Position numbers and translations under genes: made by a program
Shown here: positions 47,340-60,965 of the stretch, one piece after another
Numbering within the stretch: position 1 is the first letter of the stretch
How the letters are laid out: every line of letters begins with the position of its first letter
The notes under the pieces: model-generated
Seen by the model: the letters and a program-made list of their open reading frames with translations, nothing else
Databases searched by the model: none
What the model was told of the DNA's origin: nothing
Assembly (NCBI GenBank): GCA_039881145.1
Contig: JAYKKI010000152.1
Coordinates: forward strand, 558,001 to 622,000
Direction: 5' to 3'
Length of the DNA stretch: 64,000 bases
Source of the DNA: Druceiella hillmani
Taxonomy: Eukaryota; Arthropoda; Insecta; Lepidoptera; Hepialidae

Positions 47340-47640
47340 TTGTTAATGCGGATGGAATAGTCTTTGTCGCCGTTGGTGCCAGCGACTGCAGGACATGGCG
47401 ACAATCTTACGGCCACGCGAAACGTATATTTGCAATGGACTCGCTTTGATTGCGAGATTTATGTATCGGGGACGCGAGCGGCGGAGGCGGTGTCCTCCAC
47501 GCGGTCGGGGCGCGCCCCGCGACCGGCCTCCGTCTGTCAGTTCAGTAACGCGTGTCCACTCTCGAGGTGAGGGTGTACCACACGACGGGCGGGCTTGCAC
47601 AATTTTGCGTAATTAAATGTTTCTGCTACCGGTGATCCAC
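47340..47640 (+). other. CpG-rich island, possible promoter or untranslated exon
   Basis: Very GC- and CpG-rich (47465-47535 most). It contains initiator-like TCAGT at 47537 and 47542 and a donor-like CTCGAG|GTGAGG at 47577. An ATG frame from 47395 is open, but its arginine-rich content simply reflects GC richness. It lies immediately beside the 72-bp array. Confidence 0.3.
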
Positions 47641-49089
47641 CGTGAGATCCCCTTCGGTTTGGGTTAAAAAAAGATTTCAAATTCTTTTGTGTGTTAGCAA
47701 TTTAAGTTTTTTAGAGGTGCTTCAAAACAAAAGACAAAACTATTTTTGAAATAATCTACTTTTATGTAGCAAGATAGAAGTGGTTTACAAGTTACAGTTC
47801 TGAAATCGGATGTTTACGAATTGTATTAATTAAATAATTATTGTTTTTAATTGTTATAGTGGGTTAGATATTTTTATATCGAAATGTTTACAATATTTTT
47901 TTAAGTGTTTCGAAATTTAAATTAGAATCTTGTCTATTTTAGCATAATTTTATACGTGGCTGGCGAAAAACGTTGCTCTGTTTTTTATAGCCAATGTTTC
48001 CGGAGATTGAGTGAGATTCCTAGCCTAAGTATTTTTTTAGTTAAATAATAAGATATAAAACAACATAACTAAATGTTATTAAATGAGACTTAAATTTTGC
48101 TGCAACGTGTTAACAAAATATTTAAAAAATTTCTTGTTTCTAAGTATATAAATTCTTGTTTCTAAATGTAAAAATTCTTGTTTCTAAGTGATAATTAAAA
48201 TTTTGATAGTTTTTAAGTTTTATTTTTTAATTGAATTAGTTTGATACATTTTGCGATAATGTTCGGACCATGTTTCATAGTGAAATACAAGTGAGCGTAC
48301 TTAATTATTTTCTACAGCTCGTGAGATAAGTACAGTAGCGTTGATGTTGAAAATTATGAGGATGACGTTAAAATTAAACATATAATTATTTGAGCGATTA
48401 TTACTTATTATATTACGCATATAATTTGTTAGGGTAAAAATAAGAATGAAAAAAGTTGGAACGAAGTGTTTTAACGAGTAAGTTGCGTTTATAAAATACA
48501 GTGGAACACGCAGCGATCGCAATGGTGCAAATAACACTGGAGAGCACCATGACCCATTGCCATATCTGCCATTTGCGTCGTTCGTTAGTTCAGTGTCGGA
48601 CAATGCTTTCGTGTTGGCCCCGTGTCGCTTGGCCTAATATGCTCGGACGTAATACCATTAACACACCCCAGTAACGTCACTGGCCAGCAGCCGGTCGGAG
48701 GCCTATTTTTTCGGTCGGTAACTAAATCGATATTCCGGAATTTGAAAGCTGTAAACTAATATATATTTTTAAAAAACTTGTGTGTGTCAGTTCCGATGCG
48801 CGACTGGAGTTTACTCCTTAAGTACTTATTAGTAAGTTATTGTCTTGAAATGTATAAAATGGGTAACACTGCATATAAATATAAATATCAATATCATTAA
48901 ATGTAAACGGAAAATTCTTTACTAAAAATGCTGACAATATAATTATTTTCCAGTAAAACACAAATGAACAAGCTCATATTTATACAAAATTAAAAACGTT
49001 TAGTAACGTTAGACTAAGACGTTAAAATTAAGAGACTTTTTAATTTTGTAGGATAGAAGACACCAAATATTCACATATAATGACATGTA
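47641..49089. other. Unassigned AT-rich sequence
   Basis: Three short direct repeats of TTCTTGTTTCTAA lie at about 48133-48190. The minus-strand frame at 48301-48603 opens with TTG and has no support. Confidence 0.45.
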
Positions 49090-49330
49090 AACTGTGTGTG
49101 TCACACTCCGTAATTGCGATTACGCCATAAGAAAATACCAAATAAACATATTGATATCTCACCTTACAATTACACTTTTTTTAACGCTCTGAACTTCATA
49201 CGACCAGAACCTAATGGTTACACGTTTTTTAACGCTCTGAACTTCGTACGCTATGAACTTCTGGTTTTACTCCTCATAAAACTTCGTACTGGGTGCTATA
49301 TATGAAAATCTATTGTTAAGGAATAAACTC
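49090..49330. repeat. Dispersed repeat, copy homologous to 43590-43830
   Basis: Same block order as the other copy, but TTTTTTAACGCTCTGAACTT is duplicated here, giving two tandem versions at about 49170 and 49224. Confidence 0.7.
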
Positions 49331-52300
49331 CAATAATATTATTTTATGTATATTAGTCTTGGTGCAACTATGAATGTAAAATAATAAAATAAAGGAAAAA
49401 TGAATATAAGCGGACGATCAATTATATGTAATGTCCAGCAAACTTAGAAATAGAGATGTAAACTGGAATCAACGTCGTCACAATTTCCGATAAAAAATAT
49501 TTATGCCTAAAATTATGATAAAAAATATTTAAATATTATTTTATTATTTATATTTTGCAAAATAATTCACTAGTAGAGTTCCGTACCAAAGGAGTTCCAA
49601 TTGATCTTTTCTCCGTCCATCCATTGGTCTGTCCGAGGCTTCTAACTTCTAAACGAAATAAGATAGACTTGAAATTCACACCGAAACTTTTGTTTCTACA
49701 TAGACATGTGGGATATGTTAACATAGATATGTGGGATATGTTAACATAGACATGTGGGATATGTTAAAGAGAGAACTTTAAATAAAATACAAACTTGTTT
49801 TTTAATTTATGTTTTATTGAAAAACAATAGGGTGGTAACACGATTGACCATCGTGTTACCACCATTTTTAGACCCAGTTTGTTACCAAGTATGTCTAAAA
49901 AAAACATCATTACGTAAGAAAGCTGTGATTCGGCTGTAATATTTCTTATATCTTGTATTTAAACAACAAATATTAAAGACTTATTAGTAGTAACGTCGCT
50001 GGCTTTATATAAAAATATTAAAAAGAGTTAAATATAAAATAGTAACAAAGCTATGAGTAATAAAATTTGAAATATTTCTGAGAAATTCGCGGTATTTCTA
50101 TGCCTATGACAGGCTTTATATTTAGATAATAAAACAATTAAACTACTATTCATAAATAGTTTAATAAAAATAAAATATATACTTAAAATTGTTTTTTGTA
50201 TATAGAATCCTTGCAGTTCGAACTCTATTTGTACCGTAAACAGGTTTATGTTATCATGCTTTTTTCGTTCTCTTTTTGAAACAATAACCTTTTTTTGGCG
50301 ATGAATGTACTTAAAATCAAAAGTGAATTTTTCACTGGTTTACTTTATCGTATTGAAATTAAATTTTTAATAAACTTTATATAGTTGCAAACACCGCTAA
50401 TGGTTTGTTTTATAAAAAAGTTGACTTAACATTTTTTCCCACGAATTACATTCGCAACGAATCATTTGTTACAGTTTTTTCTACTGGTTTCGCTTTTTGA
50501 TTACGAAATACTTAACATTAAAGAATATTGTAAATATTAAAAATAAAAAAAAAACAAAAAAAAAACATAAACATGAGAACTAATTTAACCGATAATTTTT
50601 GTGAGTACTCCATTAATTGTGAGCTACTTTTATAACTTTTATGTACATGGTTTTTTTGTACAGTGCATTTGTACTTAATTTTTTATGGAAAGGAATGAAG
50701 ATAAAAAATTATCATTAAACAAATATAATTTGTCAATATCGTTATTTAAATGACATAAAAGAAAATCGCTTACAATTTTGAAAATTATTTATCAAAACCG
50801 GATTTCAAACACTATAATTTTCTATACGTATATCTATATTCGATTGGCCAAAAACTAAATATATGGCCAAAATGGTGCGGCATTTTGGTTGTAAAGGAAA
50901 CCGAAACTTCGGCGAAACGCGACGGTTACAAGTAACTATTCGCCTTTCCCTGAAATGTTAATACAGTTCTATCGAGTGTCTTTTGTACGTGTACCATTTT
51001 TTTTTCTGCTGAGAAGTTCAAAAAGAATAAAGTCCTCGTGGCAATAACATCTACTAATTATTTCGAATATCTGATGATCTGTTCGATCATTGTTTGCGTA
51101 TTATACTTCTTTGGAAGCGTGTTTTTATGGTCGCTGCGATTGAATCCCGATGCACCACATTCTCGATCTTCGCGAATCTTGTTTCCTTCGTACATCTTAA
51201 ACTAGCTTTACTGATTCAGCTTCACCCATGACGGCTACATCCTCTATTCTTCAATATCAGTCGCGATAATGTTGTTTTGGCCGACATAACACGAAAACAA
51301 ATTATTTCAAGCTATTAAATTTATAAAACATTAGCTTAGTTCATAAACATGTCATTTACATTTACTGGAAGGTAAATATTTTGACGTTCGCTTAAATTCT
51401 TGTTTAAGATCTCATAGATGTTATCTTCTTAACATAAGTACAACAAAATACTTTCAATGACACATTACTTTAAGTGCATTTAACGCGTTCATATGCACGT
51501 CGACATATATTAGTCTTAATTTTTTATATGTTTAGAAAACATAGCTAACAAATCTTTTAAAGAATCGATTCAGCATTTCTTATACACGAATCTGTATTCA
51601 AACAAACAAACAATCATGTTTGTGGGGAGACTTCTTGCATAGATAATTATTATTCATTTAAATGATAAGAAACAAATGTTTCTTCAATGTTACTGTTTAT
51701 CTGTTTAATTTATTTGTTAAAATTTTGTCGTTGGGTCTTTTGTAAGCCTCGTGTGATATTTATTGTTTGATTAAATCTTAATTAGGCAAATCTTTCGCGG
51801 GATAGTACAAATCTCAATGTATAACGCAGAAATGACAGACTTGGTCGTGATGCGATTTCTTTCTCTCCATTTGTCACCCAGTCAGGGTAAAATGGAACTA
51901 GGAAACATGTTAAAATATCTGTTGAAATACCCTTCTACCGCCTCGCACCTTTATTCACTTTATGGAATCCAAAAAGAAGTTTTTGGAGACCTCAACATAA
52001 CCCATTATGGCTTTTTTGGTCTACGCTTTTACATTTGTGTTTACAATTTTATTACAGCGATTGCATCCATGAGATTAAAAAAATAAATATAAGAAAAATA
52101 ATAACAAGCCAAAGCAGCACTACATTCTCTAGTTTTTAGTTCAGTCATTAAGTATGAGTTGTCATCGTGCGGCGTAATATTTTTGGCTGCTGGTGTAAAC
52201 CACTGGGATGCTGCAAAAATCCGTTACATTTTTTTTCGACATTTTCTGACTATTTTCCTTTTTTTATTATTTATAAACTGTTGAAAGCTACCACCTGTGT

Positions 52301-53174
52301 CTTTTACACCTGCCTGTATAATTGTTTAACGAATTGACTAAGTGGCAAACTTTCATTACCCGTAGTACTTAATGCCTCGTAGATTAGATCTCCGCAAAAT
52401 TGATTTTAAGAATCTACAAGCTCTATTAATGTAATCACAATTCAAACTATATTTTGAAATCAACGGCATAACGACCCTGGTCTTCTTATATAATGTTTAA
52501 TTTTCGATTCGGATTGGAACGACTTTCTTAAAATTTGAATGCAATAAACCTAAAACTTAAAAATTTATTTTATTTACTTTAGCATGTTGATAACTTGATT
52601 AATTTCCAATTATATTTGTTTCGTTTACGGTGCACTTATTTGGCATTTTCGACACGTTCATATACCTTCTTATTGGTAAATGTCTAGCTTCTTATTTGCG
52701 TTTAGTTCGTGAACTTCCCATAGTAATCAGTTCCCTCTGGTTTTCAAACTGCATGTATATTAGCACAATAATTTTTGTATAAACATAAATAGACGGACAT
52801 TATTTGTCAACTTGTTAACATCATACCGAGATAACGCATGTCTCATTTTACTCCAGCAGTCTTAAACTATACAACACTGAATTCTTTATCAAACGTGATG
52901 CTGTAGTTTATGCGTAATGCATATACAAATAAACAGACAGACAAACATTAAAAAAAGTCAATTTCTTGTCTATAGTTTATTTATGTTCCCCCGAACATAT
53001 TTTTTTAAAAGTATCTTTCAGACTTTTTCCTTTATGGCAATGCATATATTTTGAATCGAGGATGCGCACTATAACTTTTATACCTAACGTTGTAGATGTT
53101 AGTGGACAGTTCCTCGTTCACATCATTTTCGTCACATCGTGTGAGAAAATTTTCGCTTCAAATAAATTAAACCT
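49331..53174. other. Unassigned AT-rich sequence
   Basis: Includes a triple 23-bp repeat (TAGACATGTGGGATATGTTA) at 49701-49769 and a perfect 14-bp hairpin, GGTGGTAACACGAT / ATCGTGTTACCACC, at 49831-49863. The ATG frame at 51817-52086 (89 codons) has no recognisable domain. No other structure seen. Confidence 0.4.
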
Positions 53175-53400
53175 AGAACAAAGAAAGTATATATTATTCA
53201 TACAGATGACTCTGTGTATAAAAATGAGTGGAAAATTTCAAGGAACTGTATGAAAATTCCCAATAGTTTCTGAAAAAATCACTGTCAAAGCTGCGTTTTT
53301 TACAGAAATACATTTCAAATATACTTACTCTGTTTAACGCACAGAATCACCTTTATGAATAATAGACACGTACTTTGCTACATCTGTATAATTCGTAAGT
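53175..53400. repeat. Dispersed repeat, copy homologous to 7200-7510
   Basis: Diverged copy of the element described at 7200; TTTCTGAAAAAA and TTTTACAGAAATACATTTCAA are the clearest shared blocks. Confidence 0.5.
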
Positions 53401-54334
53401 TTTAATTGGCTTAGTTGTACCCGGCGCAACAGAAAGTCTGGTCACCCTCTACGAAACGTGTCAGTTTAGTTGTTTTTGTTTGAAACAGTGTGCGATCATG
53501 ATCAACTGTTTTTGAACCGTCTTTGAACGTATATAAATAATTTATCTATATAACGACGGCTTTCAAGGTTAATGCGAGACGTGTTTGTATTTCATCGGAA
53601 GCTCCGTATCAGCATAAATTATTAAAAATACAACTGTGCCTTATGATCTTATGTAGATTCCGACTCGTTATGATTAGGTTCAAAAAGCCAGGCTAGGTCA
53701 GTGAATAATGAACTGCCTTATCTCTTTTACGTACGTGAACTGTTGCCGCTTCAACAAAAGTGATGTAAAGTAGATAAAGGTTTTGTAATGTTGCATAATG
53801 TTATTTTGAATGTTTACCACGAATCCACACGACTGCCGAGGTGATTTGTTCGTCGTCTTTGTGGCAGAATGTTGTTAACTTTTTATATGACGTATTTAAC
53901 TCGACTGCGTCCGAAGGGAGCGTAGCGGTGTTGCTTACGACGCAATTTTTGGCTTATTGTTTACCTTTGTTGCCAACTTCGAGCTGAAACTGATAAATCA
54001 TTTTCTATAACTTTTACTAAAGAATATTAAATGTTTCAACAATTTTTTGTACACCGTGTTGTATTTAATATAATTTATAGGTAAAAGATTTATAATTTCA
54101 TTTTCCAAAAATAAAACCGGTTTATATAGGTAACTATTAAAATTTAATAAATATTCTATTATTTAAATGAGTATTGTGTCTAAGTTATCAAAGGTCAATC
54201 TTGTCCAATCGATGTTTGTATTATCATAATTGTTTTTGATTTATTAACCGTTAAATTATTTGCGATTCGATTGTTCTACTTTATCACTATTTTGTACTGG
54301 AATGAGAGGTGGATTGTATTAATTAGGTCGCAGA
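53401..54334. other. Unassigned sequence
   Basis: No gene or repeat recognised. Confidence 0.45.
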
Positions 54335-54545
54335 CCGTTTTACGAACAGCTTCCAGACCCTTTTTGGGTCATTTATAATGTTTAATATGCCAGTTTACGA
54401 ACAGCTTTTAGACTCTTTTGGGCCATTTATAATGTATAATACGCCAGTTTACGAACAGCTTTTAGACTCTTTTTGGTCCATTTATAATGTTTAATATGTC
54501 TGTTTACGAACAGCTTTTACACCGCTTTTGGGCCATTTATAAAAC
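54335..54545. repeat. Tandem repeat, about 55-bp unit, 4 copies
   Basis: TTTACGAACAGCTT recurs at 54338, 54394, 54448 and 54503; each is followed by TTTTGGGCCATTTATAATG and TTTAATATGCC variants. Confidence 0.95.
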
Positions 54546-55394
54546 GGTGAGCTTCTAAAATTTGTAAAACGGTAAACTTTTACAAAAAGTCTAATTGAAT
54601 TAAGGATAACGGTCAGTGCGTTCCATTAAGCAATGTACCTGACAATTTGGATTATAACGGACCTTGCTTTGACCAAATAAGAGTAAAACTAGGCGCAATA
54701 TAGAACGTTAAACGTAATTACAATCGCCTTATGCATTCTGTAATTGGCCTGAACATCTGGCAAGCTGTTTGTAAAATGTCATCACTTTGTAAATTGCTTA
54801 GACTGTAAACGTACGTAATATACAATCGGCCGGCAACGGATAAGTATTATCCTCGTGCGATATGTCATCATCCTCGCATAATACGGGGGGTCATGTTCGC
54901 GCAATAGAGATTCAGTACGTCGCGGTCTAAGAGCTAATGTTAAGTTAGCAGTCTTTGCAAAATGTTAAAGCTAAATAACTTGTAAACCATTGACGTTATC
55001 ACAAAAATGATAAGAACATGACATTTTTGTACAGCGTTAAACAGCTCTACAATTTCCTTCTCGTGATAATTATCATATAACATACAGATTATGGGTTGAA
55101 ATTAAAATTTGTAAAAATAAGCTTTCTTAACTAATTCCGTAAGTCATGTTAAAATATAGAATTATAAAGAATATTTATAGAATTAATACGAAAATATGAT
55201 TCATCGTAGCGTCATCTGTTCAAGATTATTAAGTTTTAAGATTTTTGCAATGATCGCGGGTTTCGTGTAACGATTTGGGTTTGTATAATTGATTCAAGAC
55301 TCGACACTTTATGAAAAATTACTTAATTTAACCGTGCAAAAAAGTATAACTTTATTGAACTAGAAATACACACAAGAAACAACGCGGCTAAAAG
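54546..55394. other. Unassigned sequence
   Basis: No gene or repeat recognised. Confidence 0.45.
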
Positions 55395-57385
55395 ACTGCT
55401 TCGTTGAAGTTCTATAAATATCACAGAAACGACTGTTTCGTTGAAGTTTATTAAATATCGTAGAAACAACCACTTCTATTTATAAATATCATAGAAACAA
55501 CCGCTTCGTTTAAGAAATATCGTAGAAACAACCACTTCTATTTATAAATATCATAGAAACAACCGCTTCGTTTAAGAAATATCGTAGAAACAACCACTTC
55601 TATTTATAAATATCATAGAAACAACCGCTTCGTTTAAGAAATATCGTAGAAACAACCACTTCTATTTATAAATATCATAGAAACAACCGCTTCGTTTAAG
55701 AAATATCGTAGAAACAACCACTTCTATTTATAAATATCATAGAAACAACCGCTTCGTTTAAGAAATATCGTAGAAACAACCACTTCTATTTATAAATATC
55801 ATAGAAACAACCGCTTCGTTTAAGAAATATCGTAGAAACAACCACTTCTATTTATAAATATCATAGAAACAACTGCTTCGTTTAAGAAATATCGTAGAAA
55901 CAACCACTTCTATTTATAAATATCATAGAAACAACCGCTTCGTTTAAGAAATATCGTAGAAACAACCACTTCTATTTATAAATATCATAGAAACAACCGC
56001 TTCGTTTAAGAAATATCGTAGAAACAACCACTTCTATTTATAAATATCATAGAAACAACTGCTTCGTTTAAGAAATATCGTAGAAACAACCACTTCTATT
56101 TATAAATATCATAGAAACAACTGCTTCGTTTAAGAAATATCGTAGAAACAACCACTTCTATTTATAAATATCATAGAAACAACCGCTTCGTTTAAGAAAT
56201 ATCGTAGAAACAACCACTTCTATTTATAAATATCATAGAAACAACTGCTTCGTTTAAGAAATATCGTAGAAACAACCACTTCTATTTATAAATATCATAG
56301 AAACAACTGCTTCGTTTAAGAAATATCGTAGAAACAACCACTTCTATTTATAAATATCATAGAAACAACTGCTTCGTTTAAGAAATATCGTAGAAACAAC
56401 CACTTCTATTTATAAATATCATAGAAACAACCGCTTCGTTTAAGAAATATCGTAGAAACAACCACTTCTATTTATAAATATCATAGAAACAACTGCTTCG
56501 TTTAAGAAATATCGTAGAAACAACCACTTCTATTTATAAATATCATAGAAACAACTGCTTCGTTTAAGAAATATCGTAGAAACAACCACTTCTATTTATA
56601 AATATCATAGAAACAACTGCTTCGTTTAAGAAATATCGTAGAAACAAGCACTTCTATTTATAAATATCATAGAAACAACTGCTTCGTTTAAGAAATATCG
56701 TAGAAACAAGCACTTCTATTTATAAATATCATAGAAACAACCGCTTCGTTTAAGAAATATCGTAGAAACAACCACTTCTATTTATAAATATCATAGAAAC
56801 AACCGCTTCGTTTAAGAAATATCGTAGAAACAACCACTTCTATTTATAAATATCATAGAAACAACCGCTTCGTTTAAGAAATATCGTAGAAACAACCACT
56901 TCTATTTATAAATATCATAGAAACAACTGCTTCGTTTAAGAAATATCGTAGAAACAACCACTTCTATTTATAAATATCATAGAAACAACTGCTTCGTTTA
57001 AGAAATATCGTAGAAACAACCACTTCTATTTATAAATATCATAGAAACAACCGCTTCGTTTAAGAAATATCGTAGAAACAACCACTTCTATTTATAAATA
57101 TCATAGAAACAACTGCTTCGTTTAAGAAATATCGTAGAAACAACCACTTCTATTTATAAATATCATAGAAACAACTGCTTCGTTTAAGAAATATCGTAGA
57201 AACAACCACTTCTATTTATAAATATCATAGAAACAACTGCTTCGTTTAAGAAATATCGTAGAAACAACCACTTCTATTTATAAATATCATAGAAACAACC
57301 GCTTCGTTTAAGAAATATCGTAGAAACTACTGCTTCATGTAATAACTATCGTAGAAACGACTGCTTCGTTAAGTTTAATAAACGG
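55395..57385. repeat. Satellite array, 62-bp unit made of two 31-bp halves, about 31 copies
   Basis: Each 62-bp unit has half A (CATAGAAACAACCGCTTCGT ... AAGAAATAT) and half B (CGTAGAAACAACCACTTCTA ... TATAAATAT), clearly related to each other. At the left edge (55395-55470) and right edge (57325-57380) single, more diverged monomers occur (CACAGAAACGACTGTTTCGT; CGTAGAAACGACTGCTTCGT). The centre is strongly homogenised; the main variation is CCGC/CTGC in half A. Confidence 0.98.
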
Positions 57386-57790
57386 ATATTTATAGTATAA
57401 CTTCATTAATCCGTATGGAGTAGGCTTTTCCAGCAATGAACATATTAAACTTGCTTCAAGCCAGCTTCTCGTAACTAATACTTAGCTTTGGTAATAGGTA
57501 TTGCTGTTATTTTATACAGCTGAAAGTTTTGTTTCATTGTGTTTCCTTGGACGAATAATATGAAGTTTCGATACACATTTCTTCAGTATTTCGTTGCCAT
57601 AGCTTATTTATGTAGTATATTGATAAACAATCTCCTATGTCATATTTATTGACCTACGTTAACGAAAGATTTATTAAAAATAGTTTGTTTTTATTAGATG
57701 TGTTAATAAATAAACAAAATACATCGTCCTATCTGCCTAGTGTGTTAATAAGTGTTATACCTTTAGACTCGACTGTGGATCGTCAGGCCC
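57386..57790. other. Unassigned AT-rich sequence
   Basis: No gene or repeat recognised. Confidence 0.45.
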
Positions 57791-58639
<849 letters not shown>

Positions 58640-58910
58640 GACTCCATAGAGCGTTTGGTGATCCAGGGAAGGGTGGAAGGAAACAGACCGCGTGGCAGAT
58701 CGTCCATGCGATGGGCTCTGATCAAATAAAATCAGCAGTTGGAGACCCTCTACATAAATGTACCAAAATGTCGGAAAATAGGTTAAGATGGCGAGAAATT
58801 GTGAGGACCCTCCTCACAATTTCTCGCCATCTTACACCGATAATGATGTAGCCTCACCATGACCATGACCGCTCTGTCAAGAGCGACACGACTGAGAAGA
58901 AGGATTATCC
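58640..58910 (+). pseudogene. RTE-type LINE reverse transcriptase, C-terminal fragment
   Basis: One frame reads VIQGRVEGNRPRGRSSMRW. After a one-base shift near 58718, a second frame reads SDQIKSAVGDPLHKC and SENRLRWREIVRT. Together they match the basic G-x-RGR-x-x-MRW end and following R-W-R-E tail of RTE-type and related LINE polyproteins. Only the last 60-70 codons are present, which fits the 5' truncation usual for LINEs. Stops and the shift make it dead. A perfect inverted duplication (58784-58834) lies inside it. Confidence 0.75.
58784..58834. repeat. Perfect 24-bp hairpin inside the LINE fragment
   Basis: TAAGATGGCGAGAAATTGTG plus AGGA, three bases CCC, then the exact reverse complement. 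The left arm is the genuine LINE coding sequence (it encodes RWREIVR), so the right arm is an inverted extra copy. Confidence 0.97.
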
Positions 58911-59689
58911 TTTCTTATATTTTTCAGATTTTATTATGGATGTGGTCGGATGTGGTCGGATGTTACTTTGCTTTTCAACTCCGAGGCTAATTATTTTTGA
59001 TCTTGCTTTTTCTAAAATTATTTAATAATCCTTAGATCTTAGATTTATTAGCGGTCAATGCTTTGACCGCTATTATATCTTAATTTACTTGCCTAGAGCG
59101 CGTACGAATAACCTTCAGCATTCACCTGTCTCCCATCCATTCACATTGTTCAATGCTGTAGTACAAGATGCGCTCAGTTGGATATTTTTTTCTGCTCCAT
59201 TGGTTTCACGAATAGGATTATGCCTTTGCTTGGTAGTTCATGATTGATGATTAGTTAGAGTAATGTTTGTTTGAATTACTGTGTGTTTTCTATCTTATCT
59301 GTTAATGTTTGTACTACATTTTATAACTATTTTGTTTCATGGTATTTCAACATCGCTTCGGGTAAACCTGTAAGTCGAGCTTCTAAGTTGGCGTTTTAAG
59401 AAATAAATAAATATATACATAAACAAACAAGCCGAGGAACACAAATATTCTGAAAATATCCTTGACTTTCAAACTTAGATCAAATTTTAAATACGTAATT
59501 TCTGATTATAATATTGCGTTGCATGCAGTCTGATTTGTTTAAATATAGCAATTAAAGTCTGTACATGTACGTAAATGGAACGTCCATAATTATTTTTAAA
59601 TAGAGTTATTATCATTTGTGAGTAAGTTTAATTAGAATAAATAGCTTAATTGGTCGATTTGTATAGTAAAAAATGTTGCACTTATTTCC
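58911..59689. other. Unassigned sequence
   Basis: A small hairpin TAGCGGTCAA / TTGACCGCTA lies near 59049; otherwise nothing recognised. Confidence 0.45.
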
Positions 59690-59922
59690 ACGGCTATAGT
59701 ACGTGGTGCTCTATCTACAAATTTATTAAAGATTGTTTACACGCCTAATTTCGGGCGAACCACACACGGCTATTGTACGTGGTGCTCTATCTACAAATTT
59801 ATTAAAGATTGTTTACACGCCTAATTTCGGGCGAACCACACACGGCTATCGTACGTGGTGCTCTATCTACAAATTTATTAAAGATTGTTTACACGCCTAA
59901 TTTCGGGCGAACCACACTTTTT
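59690..59922. repeat. Triplicated 76-bp repeat
   Basis: GTACGTGGTGCTCTATCTAC recurs at 59699, 59775 and 59851, with TTTCGGGCGAACCACAC closing each unit. The copies are almost identical. Confidence 0.97.
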
Positions 59923-60098
59923 CGAAATTTGATGGCGGGAGATTTGCTCTCATTTATTATTTCAATGGTAAGATATTTGAAATATAAACAGAAAGGAAAT
60001 GTTTCGTTGGTTCCATTCAGAATTGAATTCCTGAATTTCAGTTGTTGGGACGCTGTAAAACAAATGCCACAAATGTTCTCTATATTTTAACCTTTTGA

Positions 60099-60965
60099 CC
60101 CGCCCCGGCTTCGCACGATTTACAAAATTATACGCGCGGGCTTTTACACTGACGCGGGACGTGTCAATGTAAGAAAGTCCATGCGTATAATTTTACTTAC
60201 TTAAGGACACTCTCGTAACTTTTAAGCTATTCTTTAGGAAAATACGATATGAAAGGGATGCGCGAATCACGGACATTGCGCATCCCTTCGTATAATTTTG
60301 TTTAATTTTTTTAAGATACTTTCATAACTTTTAAACTATTTGTTAGAAATATAGGATATGAAAGAGATGCGTGAAAGTCCGTGCGTATAATTTTGTTTAC
60401 TTTTTTAAGAACATTCTCGTTACTTTTAAACTATTCTTTAGAATAGTACGATATAAAAGGGATGCGTGAAAGTCTGTGCGTATAATTTTGTTTATTTTTT
60501 AGATTACTCATAACTTTTAATTTATGCTTTAGAAAATACGATATGAAAGAGACGCCTGAAAGCCCGTGCGTATAATGTTGTTTACTCTTTTTTAAAACCA
60601 CGCTCATAAGTTTTAAACTATACTTAAGAAATTTATGATATCAAAGGGATGTTATACGAAATTATACGCACGGACTTTCAGTCCGTGCGTATAATTTCGT
60701 TTGATTTTTATAAGATCACACTCATAACTTTTAAACTATTCTATAGAAATGTATGATATGATAGGGATGTGAAAATTATACAAGCGTAAAAGTTCGTGTG
60801 TATAATTTTCTTTTTTTAAGATCGCTCCCCATAACTTTTAAATTATTCTTTAGAAAATATGATATGAAAGAGATGCCTGAAAACCCGCCTGTATAATTTT
60901 GTTTACTTTTTTTAAGACCAGTCTCATAACTTTTAAACTATTCGTTAGAAAAATACGACATGAAA
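60099..60965. repeat. Retroposon-like head followed by degenerate tandem repeat of about 100 bp
   Basis: It begins with GACCCGCCCCGGCTTCGCAC, a head motif common in lepidopteran short retroposons. About eight diverged units follow with CATAACTTTTAAACTATTC, TACGATATGAAAGGGATGC and AAAGTCCGTGCGTATAATTT, spaced about 90-115 bp. Some units carry the GTCCGTGCGTATAA block in inverted orientation (60640-60690). Confidence 0.8.

Noticed and set aside
47395..47616. 73-codon ATG frame as a protein
   Set aside because: Arginine- and proline-rich composition follows from GC richness; both strands are open and no domain is visible.
48301..48603. 100-codon minus-strand frame
   Set aside because: It opens with TTG, and its hydrophobic Asn/Ile/Phe-rich tail reflects AT-rich sequence.
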